Assembly (NCBI GenBank): GCA_024648745.1
Contig: JAHCVB010000001.1
Coordinates: 1-64,000 of the forward strand
Source of the DNA: Sodalis sp. Psp
GTDB lineage: Bacteria > Pseudomonadota > Gammaproteobacteria > Enterobacterales > Enterobacteriaceae
Length of the DNA: 64,000 nucleotides
Direction of reading: 5' to 3'
Program-made: the position numbers and the translations under genes
Shown here: positions 62,674-64,000 of the stretch, one piece after another
Layout of the letters: each line of letters begins with the position of its first letter
Numbering within the stretch: position 1 is the stretch's first letter
The notes under the pieces: generated by a model
Databases searched by the model: none
The model's input: the letters and a program-made list of their open reading frames with translations, nothing else
What the model was told of the DNA's origin: nothing

Positions 62674-62850
62674 TTAATGGTTAATAACGCTCATGGTGGC
62701 AAAAGACAGGTAAGCCTGATGTATCAAAATATCAACTGGCAGAGTGATGCGATACGCGTTATTATTAGCAGGCGTTAGCAGGCGATATAGGATAGAAAGT
62801 TGTTCGGACGTGATTTCCTTAGATGATAGATGACTGGATGAATTGGTGGA
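62674..62850 (-). pseudogene. mfd: mfd remnant (transcription-repair coupling factor)
   Basis: The minus strand reads SSSHLSSKEITSEQLSILYR, then NAYRITLPVDILIHQAYLSF. This matches the UvrB-homology part of Mfd, YDSFSPHQDIISSRLSTLYQ then GVLIVPVNTLMQRVCPHSFL. mfd diverges from lolC in E. coli, and the orientation here is the same. The ATPase and translocase domains are missing. From 62851 to 63160 nothing else is recognisable apart from the presumed lolC promoter region. Confidence 0.68.
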
Positions 62851-63160
62851 TCCCATCATGTTGGTCGTTGTACGTTTTATATATTGGTGGTAAGTTTTGG
62901 AGTGGTGGTTTAAAGATGATAACGTGTTCATAATTGATTTTGCAGAGTCAATAAACCGACTTAAGATTAGTTTCTGGCCTGGCTGGATAAATAGGTATAA
63001 TGTTTGTATTATAATATAATTAATTCTATTTTAGACAGAGCCAACAAATAAATCACGCGTAGCTTCAGGAATATAATTCAGCTATTCAGCCGGTTAATAC
63101 TTCCTGATTCACTCATTATCCTTAGTTACTTTACTTTTGTAATCATCCAAATAGAAATTA

Positions 63161-64000
63161 ATGTATCAGCCTATCGTATTATATGTTGGTCTACGCTATA
63201 TGCGCGGACAAGTATCAGACCGCTTTGGTCGTTTTGTCTCCTGGTTTCCTACCAGCGCCATCGCGCTTAGTGTGATGGCGCTGGTAACCATATTATCGGT
63301 GATGAACGGTTTCGAACACAGGCTAGAAAGCAATATTCTCGGGCTTATGCCTCACGCGCTGCTGACCAGCCCTAAAGGGCGACTAGATCCCAAACACATT
63401 CCAGCCTCAGCACCAAATGCACTCATAGGAGTGACACGCACAACGCCATTGACCACTGGAGATGTGGTGTTGCAAAGTGCGCGCAGTGTAGCAGCAGGAG
63501 TTATGCTAGGCATCAACCCAACCGATTTCGAACCGTTGTCACGTTATCTAGTAAATGCCAGTCAGAATGACTTGATAGCCGGTCAGTATCGAGTGATCTT
63601 GGGAAACGAGTTGGCCACAAAGATGAACGTGAAACGCGGCGATCAGTTGCGGCTAATGGTGCCTAGCGCCAGTCAGTTTACGCCAATAGGTCGTATTCCC
63701 AGCCAGCGGTTGTTCACCGTAGCTGGCACTTTCGACGCAAATAGTGAGGTTGATAGTTATCAACTACTAGTCAATCAGCGAGATGCATCACGATTAATGC
63801 GTTATCCAGCTGGTGAAATTACCGGTTGGCGTTTGTGGCTGCAGCCGCTGCTAGCGGTAGAGAAGTTAAGCACCCAACCTCTGCCTGAGGAGGTAGTATG
63901 GAAAGACTGGCGTACCCAAAGGGGTGAATTGTTCCGGGCTGTGCGAATGGAAAAAAATATGATGGGCCTGCTGTTAAGCATGATCACCGCAGTAGCGATA
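63161..64000 (+). CDS. lolC: Lipoprotein-releasing complex subunit LolC (partial)
   Basis: LolC, with LolD and LolE, extracts lipoproteins from the inner membrane and passes them to LolA. The first 280 residues are present and the gene runs off the window. [20 protein letters not shown] starts the protein, and the first membrane helix spans about 26-48 ([17 protein letters not shown]). The periplasmic domain has [20 protein letters not shown] and [20 protein letters not shown]. The second helix begins at [16 protein letters not shown]. Its client in this window is LpoB. lolD and lolE should follow outside. Confidence 0.95.
   Translation, partial: MYQPIVLYVGLRYMRGQVSDRFGRFVSWFPTSAIALSVMALVTILSVMNGFEHRLESNILGLMPHALLTSPKGRLDPKHIPASAPNALIGVTRTTPLTTGDVVLQSARSVAAGVMLGINPTDFEPLSRYLVNASQNDLIAGQYRVILGNELATKMNVKRGDQLRLMVPSASQFTPIGRIPSQRLFTVAGTFDANSEVDSYQLLVNQRDASRLMRYPAGEITGWRLWLQPLLAVEKLSTQPLPEEVVWKDWRTQRGELFRAVRMEKNMMGLLLSMITAVAI

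Noticed and set aside
62674..62931. 85-codon open frame as a novel gene
   Set aside because: Its second half aligns with Mfd and its position and strand match mfd, so it is a fossil.
1..64000. CRISPR arrays, prophage, insertion sequences, toxin-antitoxin or secretion loci
   Set aside because: I scanned for regularly spaced repeats, transposase or integrase motifs and cargo-like islands and saw none. All intact genes are core enterobacterial genes.

Overview
The window looks like a piece of the chromosome of a gammaproteobacterial insect endosymbiont in mid-reduction. It is enterobacterial and most like the Sodalis-allied symbionts, although the species cannot be named from sequence alone. 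Intact proteins are close to Escherichia coli in sequence and length, and blocks of gene order are shared with E. coli. The genes sit in unusually long AT-rich gaps, and many gaps still hold unmistakable wreckage of the gene that E. coli carries at the same spot. I see no phage, insertion sequence, CRISPR array or secretion island, and no undescribed system. The novelty here is decay in progress.

Layout. 1-600: a dead rRNA operon on the minus strand (traces of P2 promoter, leader, 16S, tRNA-Glu and 23S). 635-8505: purH with its operator, dead purD, hupA and nfi, then hemE, thiE and lysA. 8506-14836: fabA, lonH, dead matP, ompA, hspQ. 15015-22120: dead aspC, asnS, dead pncB, pepN, pyrD, dead zapC. 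22345-24150: rsmC and holD (divergent), dead rimI. 24785-29281: mdtG, lpxL, tRNA-Ser(TGA), yccA, tusE. 29887-36759: dead ycbL, trpS, dead gph, rpe, dam, damX, aroB, aroK. 37360-44117: dead mrcA, nudE, dead igaA, pckA, dead envZ, dead gntX, nfuA. 45279-51027: pyrC, rne, rluC, dead yceF. 51455-59943: dead yceD, then the rpmF-plsX-fabH-fabD-fabG-acpP cluster, dead fabF, pabC, dead mltG, tmk, holB, tatD. 60382-64000: hinT, lpoB (with a recent 82-bp partial duplication downstream), dead mfd, and lolC running off the end.

What survives: information processing (trpS, asnS, rne, rluC, rsmC, holB, holD, rpmF, a tRNA), fatty-acid initiation and elongation genes, pyrimidine steps (pyrC, pyrD, tmk), aromatic amino-acid steps (aroK, aroB), one lysine step, one purine bifunctional enzyme, one heme step, one thiamine step, one folate step, and envelope functions (ompA, lpxL, lpoB, lolC, damX). 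What is dying: regulators and chromosome organisers (envZ, matP, hupA, zapC), repair (mfd, nfi), cell-wall enzymes (mrcA, mltG), salvage and housekeeping enzymes (pncB, gph, rimI, aspC, ycbL), purD and fabF. The single-step remnants of pathways are what is expected if intermediates pass between the symbiont, a host and perhaps a partner symbiont. That last point is inference.
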